From positions 732,137 through 796,136 of the forward strand of contig NZ_LMPT01000001.1 of assembly GCF_001424425.1 (NCBI RefSeq): a stretch of 64,000 nt of DNA. The letters are read 5' to 3'. Both the position numbers and the translations under genes were made by a program. Source of the DNA: Acidovorax sp. Leaf191 (GTDB lineage: Bacteria > Pseudomonadota > Gammaproteobacteria > Burkholderiales > Burkholderiaceae_C). The notes below the pieces were generated by a model. That model did no database searches. It had not been told where the DNA came from and saw only the letters and a program-made list of their open reading frames with translations. Below, piece after piece: positions 26,385-35,378 of this stretch (position 1 is the stretch's first letter; every line of letters begins with the position of its first letter).

Positions 26385-26645
26385 GAGCGGGGTGGCGGTG
26401 GCTCGGCCCGCCGGGGTGGCGGATGACCCCTGCGCTGTAGGCGCACAGCCCGCTGTGGACGCCCGTTTGCCTCACACGCCGCGGGTGTCAACTTGGATAC
26501 GATGACCGCGGGCTGTCACCCGCACCCTGGTGCCTGAGCACCGAATGGCGGGTGGCGACCCCGGCCGCCCTTGCGGCTGGCGTGAACGTCGACCTCGCAC
26601 CCCGCACCCCGCCACCTTCCACCGACCCTGCCTGCTGCCCCCGCC

Positions 26646-28205
26646 ATGAGATCGCTCCGAAGCCAGCTGGTTTTCTTCTGGGTCCTGCTGTTCGCCATCT
26701 GCGCCACGCTGGCGGTGGTGATGGTGTCGGTCTACCGGGGCAGTGCCGGTGCCCAGCTGGCGGCCGGCCGCACGGCGGCCGAGCGCTCGTGCAGCGCCAT
26801 CGCCGCACGCTACGCGCGGTCGGTGCCGCAGCCCGCGCCCGCGCAGCCGCAGATCGACCTGCTGCAGGTGCTGCTGCAGCTGGTGCTGATCGAGGTGCCG
26901 CATGTCGAGGGCGGCGTGTGGCAGGCCCAGGGCGGGTTCCTGGCGTATGCCTACCCCACCTACGAAGGCAGCGGCGTCAAGCGCGACGTGCCCGCGGCCG
27001 AGCAGCCGCTGATCCTGGAGATGGCCGAGCTGGCCGCCCGCACCCGCCAGCCCCAGACCGACGTGGTGCGCGGCAGCCGCGAGGCGCTCATCGTCACCGC
27101 CTGCCCGCTGGCCGCGCCGGGCAACGACCTGGCCGCCTGGACCATGACGCGCACCCATGCGGGCGCGCTGGCGGCCGAGAACAGCCTGCGCATCGGCCTG
27201 GCGGTGCTGCTGGTGGGCGTGCTGGCCTCGGGTGGTTGGCTGGGCCTGATCCTGCTGCGCGGCCTGCGGGCGGTGCAGCGGCTGGAGGCGCGCCTGGCCG
27301 CCGCCGAGGGTGACGCGGTGCCGGTGCTGGAGCCCACGGGCGTGCGCGAGATCGACCGCATCGTCGACGGCTTCAACCGCTACCGCCTGCGCTTCGAGGA
27401 AACGCGGGCCCAGCTGCGCGCCGCCGCCCAGCAGCGCAGCCGCGACCAGCGCCTGGCCGCGCTCGGCCGCATGACCGGCGGCTTGGCCCACGAGATCCGC
27501 AACCCCATCGCCGCGATGCGCCTGAAGGCCGAGAACGCACTGGCCGCCGCGCCCGAGCGCCACCCGGCGGCGCTGCGCGCCATCCTCGGCCAGATCGAAC
27601 GGCTGGAAGGCCTGGTGCAAAGCCTGCTCGCGCTGGTGCAGCCCTTGAACCTGGCCCCCCGGCGCATCGACCTGCCCGCCTGGCTGCAGGAGCGGCTCGA
27701 TGCCGCCGCCCCCCGCGCCGCCGGGCGCGGCGTGGCGCTGGTGCTGCGGCCCGGCGCCCCCGCACAGGCCGAGTTCGACCCGCAGCACGTGGGCCGCGCC
27801 ATCGACAACCTGCTCGACAACGCGGTGCGCCACGCGCAGCAGGGGGGCACGGTCACGCTGGGTGCCGTGGTGCAGCCTGCCGACCGCCTGGTGCTGCAGG
27901 TGGACGACGACGGCCCCGGCGTGCCCGAGGCGCTGCAGGCGCGGCTGTTCGAGCCCTTTGCCACCGGCCGCGCCGACGGCACCGGCCTGGGCCTGGCGCT
28001 GGCGCGCGAGGTGGCGCTGGCCCATGGCGGCGACCTGCACCATGTGCCGCTGGGCGGCGCCACCGCCACGGCCTCCACCGAAGCACCCGAAGCAATCGAC
28101 GCACCCGCAGCGCCCCACCACGACCCCGCAGGCGCCACGCCGCCTGCCGCCGCGCCGCCCCGCGGCACCCGCTTTGCACTGGAGCTTCCATGGCACGCCT
28201 CTTGA
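26646..28205 (+). CDS. Sensor histidine kinase
   Basis: 519 residues. TM1 (about 9-32), a periplasmic sensor domain of about 145 residues with no family I recognise, TM2 (about 182-204), a linker, the H-box LAHEIRNPIAAMRL (phosphorylated His), then the ATPase domain (N box IDNLLDNAVRHA; G boxes DDDGPGVPE and GTGLGLAL). Between the last G box and the final strand is an insert of about 45 Ala/Pro/Thr-rich residues, unusual at that place. It overlaps the response regulator gene by 16 bases. Confidence 0.9.
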   Translation: MRSLRSQLVFFWVLLFAICATLAVVMVSVYRGSAGAQLAAGRTAAERSCSAIAARYARSVPQPAPAQPQIDLLQVLLQLVLIEVPHVEGGVWQAQGGFLAYAYPTYEGSGVKRDVPAAEQPLILEMAELAARTRQPQTDVVRGSREALIVTACPLAAPGNDLAAWTMTRTHAGALAAENSLRIGLAVLLVGVLASGGWLGLILLRGLRAVQRLEARLAAAEGDAVPVLEPTGVREIDRIVDGFNRYRLRFEETRAQLRAAAQQRSRDQRLAALGRMTGGLAHEIRNPIAAMRLKAENALAAAPERHPAALRAILGQIERLEGLVQSLLALVQPLNLAPRRIDLPAWLQERLDAAAPRAAGRGVALVLRPGAPAQAEFDPQHVGRAIDNLLDNAVRHAQQGGTVTLGAVVQPADRLVLQVDDDGPGVPEALQARLFEPFATGRADGTGLGLALAREVALAHGGDLHHVPLGGATATASTEAPEAIDAPAAPHHDPAGATPPAAAPPRGTRFALELPWHAS

Positions 28206-29596
28206 TCGTCGACGACGACGACGCCTTCCGCGAAACCCTGGCCGAGACGCTGGAGGGCCTGGGCCACACGGCGGACCAGGCCGCCAGCGGCGATGCAGCG
28301 CTCGAAGGCATGCCGCGCCAGCGCTACGACGCCGTCTTTCTGGACCACCGCATGCCGGGCATGGACGGCCTGCAGACCCTGGCCGCATTGCAGGCCCGGC
28401 TGCCCCGCCTGCCGCCGGTCATCGTGCTGACGGCGTATGCCAGCGGCGCCAACACCATCGACGCGATGCGCCTGGGCGCCTTCGACCACCTGGCCAAGCC
28501 CATCGGCCGCGACGCGGTGATCGAGGTGCTGGCCCGCGCGCTGCGGCAGGAGACGGCGTCGCCCGACACGGCGCGGCAGCTCGCCCACGGCGCGGACGGC
28601 GGCGGCGATGGCAACGATGACGAGAACACCCTCGTCGGCCCCAGCCAGGCGATGCGCGAGGTGCACAAGCGCATCGGCCTGGCGGCGGCCAGCCACGTGC
28701 CGGTGCTGGTGCTGGGCGAGACCGGCACCGGCAAGGACATGGTGGCGCGGGCGCTGCACCGGCATTCGGACCGCGCCCACGCGCCCTTCGTCGCGATCAA
28801 CTGCGCGGCCATTCCGCCCGAGCTGCTGGAGAGCGAGCTGTTCGGCCACGTGCGCGGCGCCTTCACCGGCGCCACCGGCGACCGGCCCGGGTGCTTCCGT
28901 GCGGCCGACGGCGGCGTGCTGCTGCTCGACGAGATCGGCGACATGGCGCTGCCGGTGCAGGCCAAGATCCTGCGCGTGCTGCAGGCGGGCGAGGTGACGC
29001 CGCTGGGCAGCCACCGCACGGTGAAGGTCGACGTGCGCGTGGTGGCTGCCACCCACCACGACCTGGCCGCGGCGGTGCGCGCGGGGCGCTTTCGCGAAGA
29101 CCTGTACTACCGGCTCGACGTGCTGTCGATCCGCGTGCCGCCGCTGCGCGAGCGCCTGGCCGACATCGTGCCGCTGGCCGAGCATTTCCTGCGGCTGGCA
29201 GCGGGCCACGGCGTGCCCAAGGCGCTGTCTGCCGACGCGGCGCAGGCGCTGCTGCAGTACCGCTGGCCCGGCAATGTGCGCGAGCTGCGCAACCGCATGG
29301 AGCGCTGCCAGGCGCTGGTGCGCCACCCGGTGATCAGCGCGGCGGACGTGCAGGGCGACCTGGCACACGGCTCCGCGCCCACCGATGCCCATGCTGTGGG
29401 CGCGGAAGGCGCCGCAAGCGCATTGCCCGCCGACTGGTTCGACACCGAGCTGCCCGTGGCGGTGGAGCGGCTGGAGCGGCTGCTGATCGAGCAGGCGCTG
29501 CAGCGCGCCCAGGGCAACCGCGCCGAGGCCGCGCGGCGCCTGGGCATCCACCGGCAGCTGCTGTACCGCAAGCTGTCGCAGTACGGGCTGGAGTAG
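28190..29596 (+). CDS. Sigma-54-dependent response regulator (NtrC/DctD type)
   Basis: 468 residues. Receiver (residues 1-125) with acidic pocket DDDD and phospho-Asp in VFLDHRMPGMDG; AAA+ domain with Walker A GETGTGKD, the sigma-54 contact loop GAFTGAT and Walker B LLLDEIGD; C-terminal Fis-type helix-turn-helix (GNRAEAARRLGIHRQLLYRKL). It should activate sigma-54 promoters when phosphorylated by the overlapping kinase. The permease gene downstream is the obvious candidate target. Confidence 0.95.
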   Translation: MARLLIVDDDDAFRETLAETLEGLGHTADQAASGDAALEGMPRQRYDAVFLDHRMPGMDGLQTLAALQARLPRLPPVIVLTAYASGANTIDAMRLGAFDHLAKPIGRDAVIEVLARALRQETASPDTARQLAHGADGGGDGNDDENTLVGPSQAMREVHKRIGLAAASHVPVLVLGETGTGKDMVARALHRHSDRAHAPFVAINCAAIPPELLESELFGHVRGAFTGATGDRPGCFRAADGGVLLLDEIGDMALPVQAKILRVLQAGEVTPLGSHRTVKVDVRVVAATHHDLAAAVRAGRFREDLYYRLDVLSIRVPPLRERLADIVPLAEHFLRLAAGHGVPKALSADAAQALLQYRWPGNVRELRNRMERCQALVRHPVISAADVQGDLAHGSAPTDAHAVGAEGAASALPADWFDTELPVAVERLERLLIEQALQRAQGNRAEAARRLGIHRQLLYRKLSQYGLE

Positions 29597-29960
29597 CGAT
29601 GGCGATAAGCACTCCGTCCGCGCAGCCCACGGCCTGCGCGCGCCGCCAGTGCGGCTACAAGCTGTCGCCGTCACGCGCCCAGGTGTCTCATCCGCGGACA
29701 CCGCCTGTCCGCATTGCATCCACGCCAACGTGCCTGGCAGCCCGGTCGCCCTGTACGGGGCAGCGTTCGTGCGGTGTTGAACAGCGGGCACGGGTCTTGA
29801 GTGCCACATCGCTTCCTGCGCGCTGCACGCACTGGCCATTGGGCTGGCACTGTGACCGGCCCATGCCTGCCTCTGTGTCCGCCGCCGTCGTTGCCGGTTT
29901 CGATGTCGCTGTCGCGTTCTCATCGCTCCGCGCGCCTCGTTTTCTTACCTTCGCCCGTCC
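29597..29960. promoter_or_regulatory. Intergenic region with inverted repeat and weak sigma-54-like site
   Basis: 364 bp before the permease gene with no credible gene. CGGACA-CCGCC-TGTCCG (29695-29711) is a perfect inverted repeat, and GTGTC...GACAC overlaps it on the left. TGGCAGCCCGGTCGCC (29735-29750) has the GG-N10-GC spacing of a sigma-54 promoter but a poor -12 part. Together they could be an activator site and promoter for the NtrC-type regulator. Confidence 0.35.
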
Positions 29961-31133
29961 ATGACCGACTCCTCTCCCGCCCGCGCAACCGCACCTGCCA
30001 CATCCACTGCGCCTTCCCACAGCGCGTCCTCTGCAGCCGATGAGGCGCCCGGCGGCGGCAACGGCCTGTTGTGGGTGCTGGTGGCCGTGGCCGTCCTCTT
30101 CGCCGTGCTGCGGCCCCGCGCACCCATGGACTACCTGCGGCTGGTGGACTGGCAGACCGTGGGCGCGCTGGCGGGTCTTTTGGCCATCACCCAGGGCGTG
30201 GAGAAAAGCGGCATGCTGCAGGCCACCGCCCAGCGCCTGCTGGGCCGCATGACGGATCTGCGCAGCCTGGCGATGCTGCTCACGGCCGGTGCCGCGGTGC
30301 TGTCGGCGCTGGTCACCAACGACGTGAGCCTGTTCCTGCTGGTGCCGCTGACCCGCGTGCTCGCCACCCAGGCCGACCTGCCGCTCGCGCGGCTGGTGGT
30401 GCTGCAGGCACTGGCGGTGAATGCGGGCTCTGCGCTCACGCCCATCGGCAATCCGCAGAACCTGTACCTCTGGCACCGCTCGGGCGAGAGCTTTGTCGGC
30501 TTCATGGGGATGATGGCGCCCACGGTGGCGATCATGCTGTTCTGGCTCTTCGTGGCGGTGTGGGTGCTGGTGCCGCGCACCGCGATCACGCTGCGCCCTG
30601 CGACCGAGGTGCCTGCCGTGCAGCCCCGGCTGTTGACGCTGGCCGGCGTGCTCTTCGTCGCCTTCGTGGTGGCGCTGGAGCGGCACTGGCTGGTGGCCGG
30701 CCTGGCACTGGTGTTCGGCGCGTTCGTGGTGTTCTACCCGCGCGTGCTCAAGGGGGTGGACTGGGCGCTCTTGGCCATCATCGCGCTCATGTTCGTGGAC
30801 CTGCGCCAGCTGGCCGACCTGCCCGCGGTGGCCAGCCTGCTGCAGCACGCGCCCATTGCCGAGGGCTGGCGCGCGTACCTGGCGGCCATCGTCGCCTCGC
30901 AGTTCATCAGCAACGTGCCTGCGGCCATCCTGCTCGACGGCCCGGTGCGCGACCTGCCCGCGCTCGCCGCCGGGGTGAGCGTGGGCGGCTTCGGCTGCGT
31001 GCTGGGGTCGCTGGCCAACCTGATCGCGCTGCGGTTGGCGCGCCTGCCGCACGGCCTGCGCGAGTTCCACAAGATCAGCATTCCCTTCCTCATCGTGTGT
31101 GCGCTGTCGGCGCTGTGGCTGCGGATGGGGTGA
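29961..31133 (+). CDS. SLC13/ArsB-type anion permease
   Basis: 390 residues, about ten membrane segments after a Ser/Ala/Thr-rich N-terminal tail. Ion transporter superfamily motifs: LVTNDVSLFLLVPL and GSALTPIGNPQNLYLW (the NPxN-like hairpin), repeated as ISNVPAAILLDG. These mark the CitMHS/ArsB/SLC13 group, which moves citrate, other carboxylates, arsenite or sulfate. The adjacent DctB/DctD-like pair hints at a carboxylate, but that is inference. Confidence 0.8.
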   Translation: MTDSSPARATAPATSTAPSHSASSAADEAPGGGNGLLWVLVAVAVLFAVLRPRAPMDYLRLVDWQTVGALAGLLAITQGVEKSGMLQATAQRLLGRMTDLRSLAMLLTAGAAVLSALVTNDVSLFLLVPLTRVLATQADLPLARLVVLQALAVNAGSALTPIGNPQNLYLWHRSGESFVGFMGMMAPTVAIMLFWLFVAVWVLVPRTAITLRPATEVPAVQPRLLTLAGVLFVAFVVALERHWLVAGLALVFGAFVVFYPRVLKGVDWALLAIIALMFVDLRQLADLPAVASLLQHAPIAEGWRAYLAAIVASQFISNVPAAILLDGPVRDLPALAAGVSVGGFGCVLGSLANLIALRLARLPHGLREFHKISIPFLIVCALSALWLRMG

Positions 31134-31171
31134 TGCGGGGGCGGCGATGGGGGGGATGGCCTGTGCCACCT

Positions 31172-31186
31172 GTCCGCAAAGCGGAC
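31172..31186. terminator. Perfect short inverted repeat after the permease
   Basis: GTCCGC-AAA-GCGGAC, 6-bp stem with a 3-base loop, 39 bp after the permease stop. There is no U-tract. It could be a weak terminator or a protein site. Confidence 0.35.
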
Positions 31187-31314
31187 GCCAGGGTGTCCCC
31201 CGCGCATGCAGCCAGCCGGCGGTGCAACGATGCAAGTGGTTGATTTGAAAGGGAATCGTGCCTGGCACGCAATGTGAGTACAGCCAGGGCATTCCCACCC
31301 ACTGGAGTTGATCC

Positions 31315-32283
31315 ATGCGACATTCCCTTCGTCCCCTTGCCCTGTGCGCAGGCCTGTGCCTGGCAGGTGCTGCCTGGGCCCAGCAGCCCCCACCACCGCC
31401 TCTCGCGCCGCCACCAGCCGGCGCAGCGGTCCCCGGTCTCGCAGGCGCACCCGGTGCCCTGCCACCGCCCGGCGCACGCCCCGCGCGGCCGCTGCCGCCG
31501 CCGCCCGATGCGGCGCAGCAAGGCACGGCGCCCGTCATCTCCGGCCAGCTCAAGCGCTGGCTGGTCAACCCCGGCGGCGACGTGGACGGCCTGCTGCTGA
31601 CCGACGGCACGCAGGTGCAGTTGCCACCCCACCTCTCGCCAGCCTTGCTGCAGGCCGCACGGCCCGGCGACACGGTGCAGGTCAGCGGCTGGCGCGCGCC
31701 CAATGCGCCGGTGCTGCGCGCCGTGCGGCTGACCGTCGGTGGCCGCACGGTCGAAGACACGCCACCGGCCCCGGGCAGCGCCCCTGCGCCGCGGCCCGAC
31801 CCCGCTGCGCTGGCCGCGATGAGCGCCAGCGGCCGCGTGGCCCAGGTGCTGTACGCCCCCGGCGGCGAGGCGAACGGCGTGCTGATGGACAGCGGCACCA
31901 TCGTGCGGTTCCCGCCGCATGTGGGCACGGCCATGGCGGCGTCATTGCAGCCGGGCAGCACGCTGTTCGCACGCGGATGGGGCTCTCGCGGGCCGCATGG
32001 CAGTGCGCTGGAGGCCACGGCGATGGGCCCTGCTGCCGACACCGCCCGCGAGCTGTTCGCAGGCCCTGGCGTGGAGCCCCCGCTGCCCGGTCCGCGAGGA
32101 GCCCAGCCGCCCCAGGCCGGTCCCAAGGGCGGCCCCGGAGCACGCGGTCCTGCCGGCCCCAAAGGCCCCCGCGAGCCAGGCCCCGGGCCTGCGGGTCCTG
32201 CCGGTGTCCCGCCGGCAGCCGGGCCGGGAGCGCCCATGGCGCCGCCAGTACCACCTGTGCCAGCCCCGCTGCCCGCATCGTGA
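31315..32283 (+). CDS. Exported protein with two copies of a novel domain and a collagen-like tail
   Basis: 322 residues. Sec signal peptide (cut after AWA near residue 22), a Pro/Ala-rich spacer, then two related units at about 75-140 and 171-235. Each has the pattern GxV...PGG...GxLL-DGTxVxxPPH...LxPGxxVxxxGW. From about 259 the tail holds Gly-X-Y triplets (GPKGGPGARGPAGPKGPRE) like bacterial collagen, with interruptions. I know no name for the unit; its size and strand pattern suggest a small OB- or SH3-like barrel. The next gene encodes two more copies. GGAG precedes the ATG. Confidence 0.7.
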   Translation: MRHSLRPLALCAGLCLAGAAWAQQPPPPPLAPPPAGAAVPGLAGAPGALPPPGARPARPLPPPPDAAQQGTAPVISGQLKRWLVNPGGDVDGLLLTDGTQVQLPPHLSPALLQAARPGDTVQVSGWRAPNAPVLRAVRLTVGGRTVEDTPPAPGSAPAPRPDPAALAAMSASGRVAQVLYAPGGEANGVLMDSGTIVRFPPHVGTAMAASLQPGSTLFARGWGSRGPHGSALEATAMGPAADTARELFAGPGVEPPLPGPRGAQPPQAGPKGGPGARGPAGPKGPREPGPGPAGPAGVPPAAGPGAPMAPPVPPVPAPLPAS

Positions 32284-32401
32284 CCTGTCGTCAGGCCGGC
32301 GGTGTCGCAGCCGCCGCCTGACGGGTCCCCGCAGCGTTGTCAGTCCTTTTTCTCTTGCATTTTCTTTCGCGTTTTTTCGTTCACTTCACACAAGGATTTC
32401 C

Positions 32402-32950
32402 ATGCCCGCCCAACCCCATGACATCGACGTCTGGTCCGTCGAAGGCCAGTTCCAGCACCTGATCTACAGCCCCAAGGGCACCATTGAAGGCGTGATGATC
32501 GACAGCGAAGGTGCCCCCGCCCAGTTCGTGTGCGACGCGCACGACAGCGCGGCCCACGCCGCACTGGCGGGCCTGAAGCCCGGCCAGGCCGTGGTCATCG
32601 AAGGCACCGTCGCCGAGCCCTCGCCCAAGGGTGAAGCCGAGCACGAGGTCTACCAACTGGAGCGCGTGGTCTCGGTCGACGGCAAGCCCGCCGCGCCGCA
32701 CCACCACCCCGGCCACGTGGCAGGCACCGTGGCGCGCCTGAACTACGCCAGGCACGGCGAGCCCAACGGGGTGGTGCTGGACACCGGCGACTTCATCCAC
32801 ACCAAGCCCGATGGCCTGAAACACCTGGGCCTGAAGGTCGGCGACAAGGTCAAGGCCGAGGGCGATGTGCGCCCTCTGGCCAACGGCGGCGGCCAGGTGG
32901 TGCAGGCGCGCACGGTGAACGGCAAGCCCGTGGGGCCTGGCCATGGCTGA
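32402..32950 (+). CDS. Cytoplasmic protein with two copies of the same novel domain
   Basis: 182 residues without a signal peptide. Unit 1 (about 13-95) starts VEGQFQHLIYSPKGTIEGVM, unit 2 (about 107-175) VAGTVARLNYARHGEPNGVV; both follow the G...G-x-hydrophobic-Asp-G...L-x-x-G-x-x-V-x-x-G pattern of the preceding exported protein. A His-rich linker HHHPGH joins the units. It overlaps the MFS gene by 8 bases (ATGGCTGA), so the two are coupled. Function is unknown; I infer a ligand- or metal-binding accessory role. Confidence 0.7.
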   Translation: MPAQPHDIDVWSVEGQFQHLIYSPKGTIEGVMIDSEGAPAQFVCDAHDSAAHAALAGLKPGQAVVIEGTVAEPSPKGEAEHEVYQLERVVSVDGKPAAPHHHPGHVAGTVARLNYARHGEPNGVVLDTGDFIHTKPDGLKHLGLKVGDKVKAEGDVRPLANGGGQVVQARTVNGKPVGPGHG

Positions 32951-34235
32951 TGCCGGCGCAGCAACTGTCGGCGGTCTGCCCGCTGGCGGCAACGCTGGCG
33001 CGGGCCCGGCAGCGGTGCCGGGCTCGCTGATGGCGCTGGCGCTGCTGGCGTTCTTCATGGCCGATGTGCGCGACGGCCTGGGGCCGTTCCTGGCCACCTA
33101 CCTGCAAAAGAGCCAGGTGCAGCAGGAGCTCATCGGCTACACCATGACCGCTGGCGGCCTGGCGGGCATGGCGATGACGCCGCTGGCCGGCGCGTGGGTG
33201 GACGGCTCGCGCGCCAAGCGCCTGCTCACGGTGGTGGCGGCGCTCGCCATCCTGGCGGCCAGCGCGCTCGCGTTTTCGACGCTGCAGGGCACGTGGCTGA
33301 TCGCATCACAGGTGGTGACCGGCGTGGCCGGGGCGTTGCTGGCGGCCACCATGGCCGCGCTCACGCTGGGGCTGGCGCGGGCTTCGGGCTTCAAGCACCA
33401 GACGGGCCGCAACGAGGCCTGGAGCCACGCGGGCAACATGGTGTCGGCCATCGGCGCGGGGCTGGTGGCGCACTGGTTCGGCGCGCACTGGATCCTGGCC
33501 GTGATGGCAGCGATGACCGTGGGCGCGGTGCTGGCGGTGTTGTCGATCCGCGCGGGGGACATCGACCACCAGGCCGCGCGCGGCTGCGAGTCGCCCGAGA
33601 CGCTGGGCGAGCATGTCGAGCGCGGCACCGGCTGGGGCGCACTGCTGTCCAACAAGCCGCTGCTGCTGTTCGGCATCACCTGCCTGTTCTTTCACCTGGG
33701 CAATGCCGCGATGCTGCCGCTGCTCAACCAGCGGCTGGCCGCCACCGTGGCCGATTCGTCGCCGCTGCTGTGGACCGGTATCGCCATCGTGGTGGCCCAG
33801 GTCACGATGATCCCGGTGGCGCTCTGGGTGTCGCGCAGCAAGCGCTTCGACGTGGCGTGGTTCGTGTACGCCGCCATCCTGGTGCTGCCGGTGCGCGGCG
33901 CGCTGGCCTACCTCATCGCCGCCGACTGGGGCAACGTGCCGGTGCAGATCCTGGACGGCCTGGCCGCCGGCGCGCTGGGGGTGGCCACGCCGCTCATGGT
34001 GCAGCGCTTCACGCAGGGCAGCGGCCGCTTCAACACCGCGCTGGGCCTGGTGATGACGCTGCAGGGCGTGGGCGCGGCGCTCAGCCCCACGCTGGCCAAC
34101 TCGGTGGTGGGTGCCGGGCAGCACTTCGGCCTGGCCTTCGTCGCGCTGTCGGTGGCGGCGCTGGTGGCATTGCCGATGTTCTGGTGGGCGCAGCGGCACG
34201 CGCCAGTGATCGATGGTGCAGTTGCTATTGATTAG
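32943..34235 (+). CDS. MFS transporter
   Basis: 430 residues with about twelve membrane segments. The loop between TM2 and TM3 is GAWVDGSRAKRLL, the MFS motif A form (G-x-x-x-D-x-x-x-R-R/K). A long loop between the halves (residues about 205-235, DHQAARGCESPETLGEHVER) is usual. The substrate is unknown. The start overlaps the preceding gene, and its last codons and stop lie within a dispersed palindrome, so the C-terminus (DGAVAID) is shaped by that repeat. Confidence 0.85.
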   Translation: MADAGAATVGGLPAGGNAGAGPAAVPGSLMALALLAFFMADVRDGLGPFLATYLQKSQVQQELIGYTMTAGGLAGMAMTPLAGAWVDGSRAKRLLTVVAALAILAASALAFSTLQGTWLIASQVVTGVAGALLAATMAALTLGLARASGFKHQTGRNEAWSHAGNMVSAIGAGLVAHWFGAHWILAVMAAMTVGAVLAVLSIRAGDIDHQAARGCESPETLGEHVERGTGWGALLSNKPLLLFGITCLFFHLGNAAMLPLLNQRLAATVADSSPLLWTGIAIVVAQVTMIPVALWVSRSKRFDVAWFVYAAILVLPVRGALAYLIAADWGNVPVQILDGLAAGALGVATPLMVQRFTQGSGRFNTALGLVMTLQGVGAALSPTLANSVVGAGQHFGLAFVALSVAALVALPMFWWAQRHAPVIDGAVAID

Positions 34236-34277
34236 ATAGCTGCTTGCGCAATGGCAGCGAGCGCAAGGCCATGAAAT
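34221..34277. repeat. Dispersed intergenic palindrome, copy 5
   Basis: ATAGCTGC flank, stem TTGCGC (34244-34249) and GCGCAA (34261-34266), then GGCC. It overlaps the MFS stop codon and faces the convergent LysR gene. Confidence 0.6.
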
Positions 34278-34316
34278 CGCCGTGAACTGCGTGGTCCACC
34301 GCGCACCCGCCGGTGC

Positions 34317-35270
34317 TCACCGCTTGCTGCTTCTGGTGCTGCTTCTGGTGCTGCTGCTGCGCCGTGCCAGGCCGCGGCCCTGCAGCACCGGCTCGGCGGC
34401 CAGGCGGTGCCGTGCGAACTCCACAAAGGCCCGCACCTTGGCCGGTGCGCGCCGCCCCGCGGGGTAGACGATGTGCACGGGCACCGGGTCGGGCTCATGC
34501 TCGGCCAGAACGATGCGCAGGCGCCCTGCGCGCAGGCTGGCGGCGGCCTGGTAGGCCAGGCAGCGGGTGAGCCCCAGGCCCGCCTCGGCCGCGGCGATGT
34601 CCACCTCGTTGCTGTTGCTGATCCAGGCCTGCTGCGGTGTGCCCGTGGTGCCATCGCGAAACCGCCAGGGCGAGGGGGCCCGCGCGTCGAACGAAAACGC
34701 AATCGCGCGGTGCTGGCCCAGCTCGTGCGGGTGGCGCGGCTCGCCGTGCCGCGCCAGGTAGCCGGGCGATGCGACCACCATGCGCCGCAGCGCGCCCACC
34801 TGCAGCGCGGTCAGGCCCGAGTCGTGCAGGTGCGCGATGCGCACGGCCACGTCCATGTCCTCCTCCAGCAGATGCACCACGCGGTTGACGAACAGCGTGC
34901 GCGCCTGCACCCGTGGATGCGCCTGCAGAAAGTCGAGCACGATGGGCGCCACATGCTGAATGCCGAACATCTGCGGCGCGGTGATGGACAGCAGGCCCTG
35001 CGCCTCGGCCTGTGCGCCGCGCGCCGCCTGCTCGGCCTCGTGCAGGTCGTTCAGCAGTGGGCGGCAGTCGGCCAGAAAGCGCTCACCCGCCTCGGTCAGC
35101 CGCACCATGCGCGTGCTGCGCTGGAACAGCAGCACCGACAGGCGCGCCTCCAACGCCGCGATGGCGCGCGTGACCGCCGCCGCCGAGCAGCCCAGCCGCC
35201 GCCCCGCCACCGCAAAGCCGCCCGCATCGGCCACTGCCACAAAGCAGCGCAGGGTCTCCAGATGGTCCAT
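34317..35270 (-). CDS. LysR-type transcriptional regulator with Ser/Arg tail
   Basis: 317 residues. The winged helix (CFVAVADAGGFAVAGRRLGC) and substrate-binding domain are normal. The C-terminus continues into a low-complexity RRSSSTRSSTRSSKR tail coded by tandem CTTCTGGTGCTG-type units at about 34322-34360, a tract prone to slippage. It is divergent from a GST/PNPOx operon with a 108-bp gap, so it most likely controls that pair. Confidence 0.88.
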   Translation of the reverse strand: MDHLETLRCFVAVADAGGFAVAGRRLGCSAAAVTRAIAALEARLSVLLFQRSTRMVRLTEAGERFLADCRPLLNDLHEAEQAARGAQAEAQGLLSITAPQMFGIQHVAPIVLDFLQAHPRVQARTLFVNRVVHLLEEDMDVAVRIAHLHDSGLTALQVGALRRMVVASPGYLARHGEPRHPHELGQHRAIAFSFDARAPSPWRFRDGTTGTPQQAWISNSNEVDIAAAEAGLGLTRCLAYQAAASLRAGRLRIVLAEHEPDPVPVHIVYPAGRRAPAKVRAFVEFARHRLAAEPVLQGRGLARRSSSTRSSTRSSKR

Positions 35271-35378
35271 TGTTTCGATTCGTGCAATTTTGAAAGTCGC
35301 ACTATCGCTATTCACGCCGTGGTGCGCAATAGATAAGGTCGAGTCCTGCACAACTTCTGACACCAAGGACACGACACC

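Noticed and set aside
31172..31186. Activator site for the NtrC-type regulator
   Set aside because: The half-sites are oriented differently from those at 29695 and it lies after the permease gene, so a 3' hairpin is more likely.
29688..32237. An 849-codon open frame on the minus strand
   Set aside because: It is antisense to the permease and the exported repeat protein, with a low-complexity Gly/Pro/Ala/Arg translation and no recognisable domain.
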